Assembly (NCBI GenBank): GCA_030266325.1
Contig: JAJDHT010000006.1
Span: forward strand, 1-50,312
Direction of reading: 5' to 3'
Origin: Ruminococcaceae bacterium OttesenSCG-928-I18
GTDB lineage: Bacteria; Bacillota; Clostridia; Oscillospirales; Ruminococcaceae
DNA: 50,312 nucleotides
In this document: positions 49,554 through 50,312 of the stretch, piece by piece
Layout of the letters: each line of letters starts with the position of its first letter
How positions within the stretch are numbered: the first letter of the stretch is position 1
Translations under genes and position numbers: made by a program
The notes under the pieces: generated by a model
What the model was told of the DNA's origin: nothing
The model's database searches: none
Seen by the model: the letters and a program-made list of their open reading frames with translations, nothing else

Positions 49554-50312
49554 ATGGTGAAAACAAAACATCGTATTGCATCCATTCTGGTTGTGCTGCT
49601 TCTGGTTATGGGACTGCCTTTGTCAGCAAACGCGGCCAATATCCAAGGAGGGCAGCCAACTATTGCGGTGAACAGCACCGAGATTGTGTTTGCTGGGCAT
49701 ACCTGGGTGGTGGTGGCGGATAGGGGCAGTGCCTTCGGCATAAATACTGGTACCACCGATAGCAATAGCGTGACCCTGCTTTTAAAAAATGGGGATGGTG
49801 GATTTAGCGGGTACTCTTCGGCGTATTTCAACTCGAGCACCGGCACCAATATCTATCCGAATTATGAGTTGTACCAGGCCATGCAGGGAATATATTCAGT
49901 GATTGGAACGACTAGCGCCATGGAACAAAGGCTGATTGATGGCCGGTTGCTGGATGAAGTGGCGGTTAGTAACCCAGGGACTTATGAGGAAATGACCACG
50001 CAAGAATACGTGTGGCCCTTGTCGGAAAGCGAATATGGAGCAATCGGGAGTGCGCAGGCATATATAACAAGTTGGTGGCTGCGGTCGCCTTACCTCGGCC
50101 AGCAAAATAACGCGTATCTCGTGGATAACCTCGGCTCGGACGCGCACCCCGTGGACATTACAAAATATGAGGTGCGGCCCGCTTTAAATTTAAATCTGTC
50201 CTCTGTCATCTTCACCTCTGATTCCACGGGAGGCAAGCCCTCCACGCCCAATGCGGGTTTAGAACAGACGCAGGCACCAAGCAGTCCCCTCAAACTCACC
50301 GTATGGGACGAA
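49554..50312 (+). CDS. Secreted DUF6273-like protein, 5' part (cut by window end)
   Basis: The open frame runs 253 codons from ATG 49554 to the window edge with no stop. It has a clear signal peptide (KTKHRIASILVVLLLVMGLPLSANA, cleavage near residue 27). The domain at about 35-220 contains WWLRSPYLGQ and a later VRPALNLNLSS, the pattern of DUF6273 proteins of the gut Clostridia. A Ser/Thr/Pro/Gly linker begins at about 225, so more domains, perhaps cell-wall anchoring ones, are expected beyond the window. AGGGGGG precedes the start. Function unknown. Confidence 0.8.
   Translation, partial: MVKTKHRIASILVVLLLVMGLPLSANAANIQGGQPTIAVNSTEIVFAGHTWVVVADRGSAFGINTGTTDSNSVTLLLKNGDGGFSGYSSAYFNSSTGTNIYPNYELYQAMQGIYSVIGTTSAMEQRLIDGRLLDEVAVSNPGTYEEMTTQEYVWPLSESEYGAIGSAQAYITSWWLRSPYLGQQNNAYLVDNLGSDAHPVDITKYEVRPALNLNLSSVIFTSDSTGGKPSTPNAGLEQTQAPSSPLKLTVWDE

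Overview
The window reads as chromosomal DNA of a Bacillota, class Clostridia, probably an Oscillospirales-type gut anaerobe. This is inferred from gene content and order (hemZ, rel-dtd, cdaA-cdaR, mazG-hup-S4-divIC-S1, a CarD-like regulator, an OPT transporter, DUF4358/MBOAT/DHHW genes), strong AGGAGG-type ribosome binding sites, frequent TTG/GTG starts and moderately high G+C. No rRNA, CRISPR array, transposase or phage gene was found. There is one tRNA, tRNA-Val(CAC).

Layout. 1-6.5 kb (minus strand): a small membrane protein, a hybrid sensor kinase, and a tandem pair of channel-like genes. One resembles a pentameric ligand-gated channel; the other is a voltage-gated K+ channel fused to a second membrane domain. 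Aquaporin Z follows. 6.8-11.6 kb (plus): a LytTR regulator with its GHKL kinase, an FAD oxidoreductase and a CarD-like regulator. 11.7-16.6 kb (minus): Ogt, an ornithine cyclodeaminase-family protein, a GNAT acetyltransferase and a CopA ATPase with a CopZ-like domain fused at its C-terminus. 17-33.6 kb (plus): a long housekeeping block with IspDF, the c-di-AMP pair CdaA/CdaR, an FAD protein, RecJ, Rel, Dtd, an MBL hydrolase, HemZ, a uridine kinase-like protein, MazG, HU, S4 and S1 RNA-binding proteins, DivIC and HPF. 33.7-36.8 kb (minus): a pseudouridine synthase, a Gfo/Idh/MocA oxidoreductase and an AI-2E-family permease. 37-40.8 kb (plus): a four-gene unit headed by a Card1/Can2-like CARF nuclease with no CRISPR locus in the window, followed by an NlpC/P60 protein lacking its catalytic residues, a YjjG-like HAD phosphatase and a lysophospholipase-like hydrolase. 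40.9-47.1 kb (minus): a PqqD/RRE protein coupled to an OPT transporter, a DHHW/MBOAT acyl-transfer pair, and two lipoproteins. 47.3-50.3 kb (plus): ApbE, a Gx-transporter-like protein, tRNA-Val and the start of a secreted DUF6273-like protein.

Two families of short intergenic repeats stand out. The first is a non-autonomous, MITE-like element with GGGAGTG.../...CACTCCCC ends and a central GC palindrome. It has four copies, each flanked by an exact or near-exact 8-9 bp direct repeat, plus one partial copy interrupted by a newer one. The second is a roughly 100 bp multi-hairpin element present three times, each directly at the 3' end of a gene and each supplying that gene's stop codon.

The best leads for new biology are the orphan CARF-nuclease operon (37-40.8 kb), the paired channel genes (3.3-5.7 kb), the RRE-OPT transporter pair (40.9-43.2 kb), and the CopA gene with an internal ribosome binding site before its CopZ-like domain.
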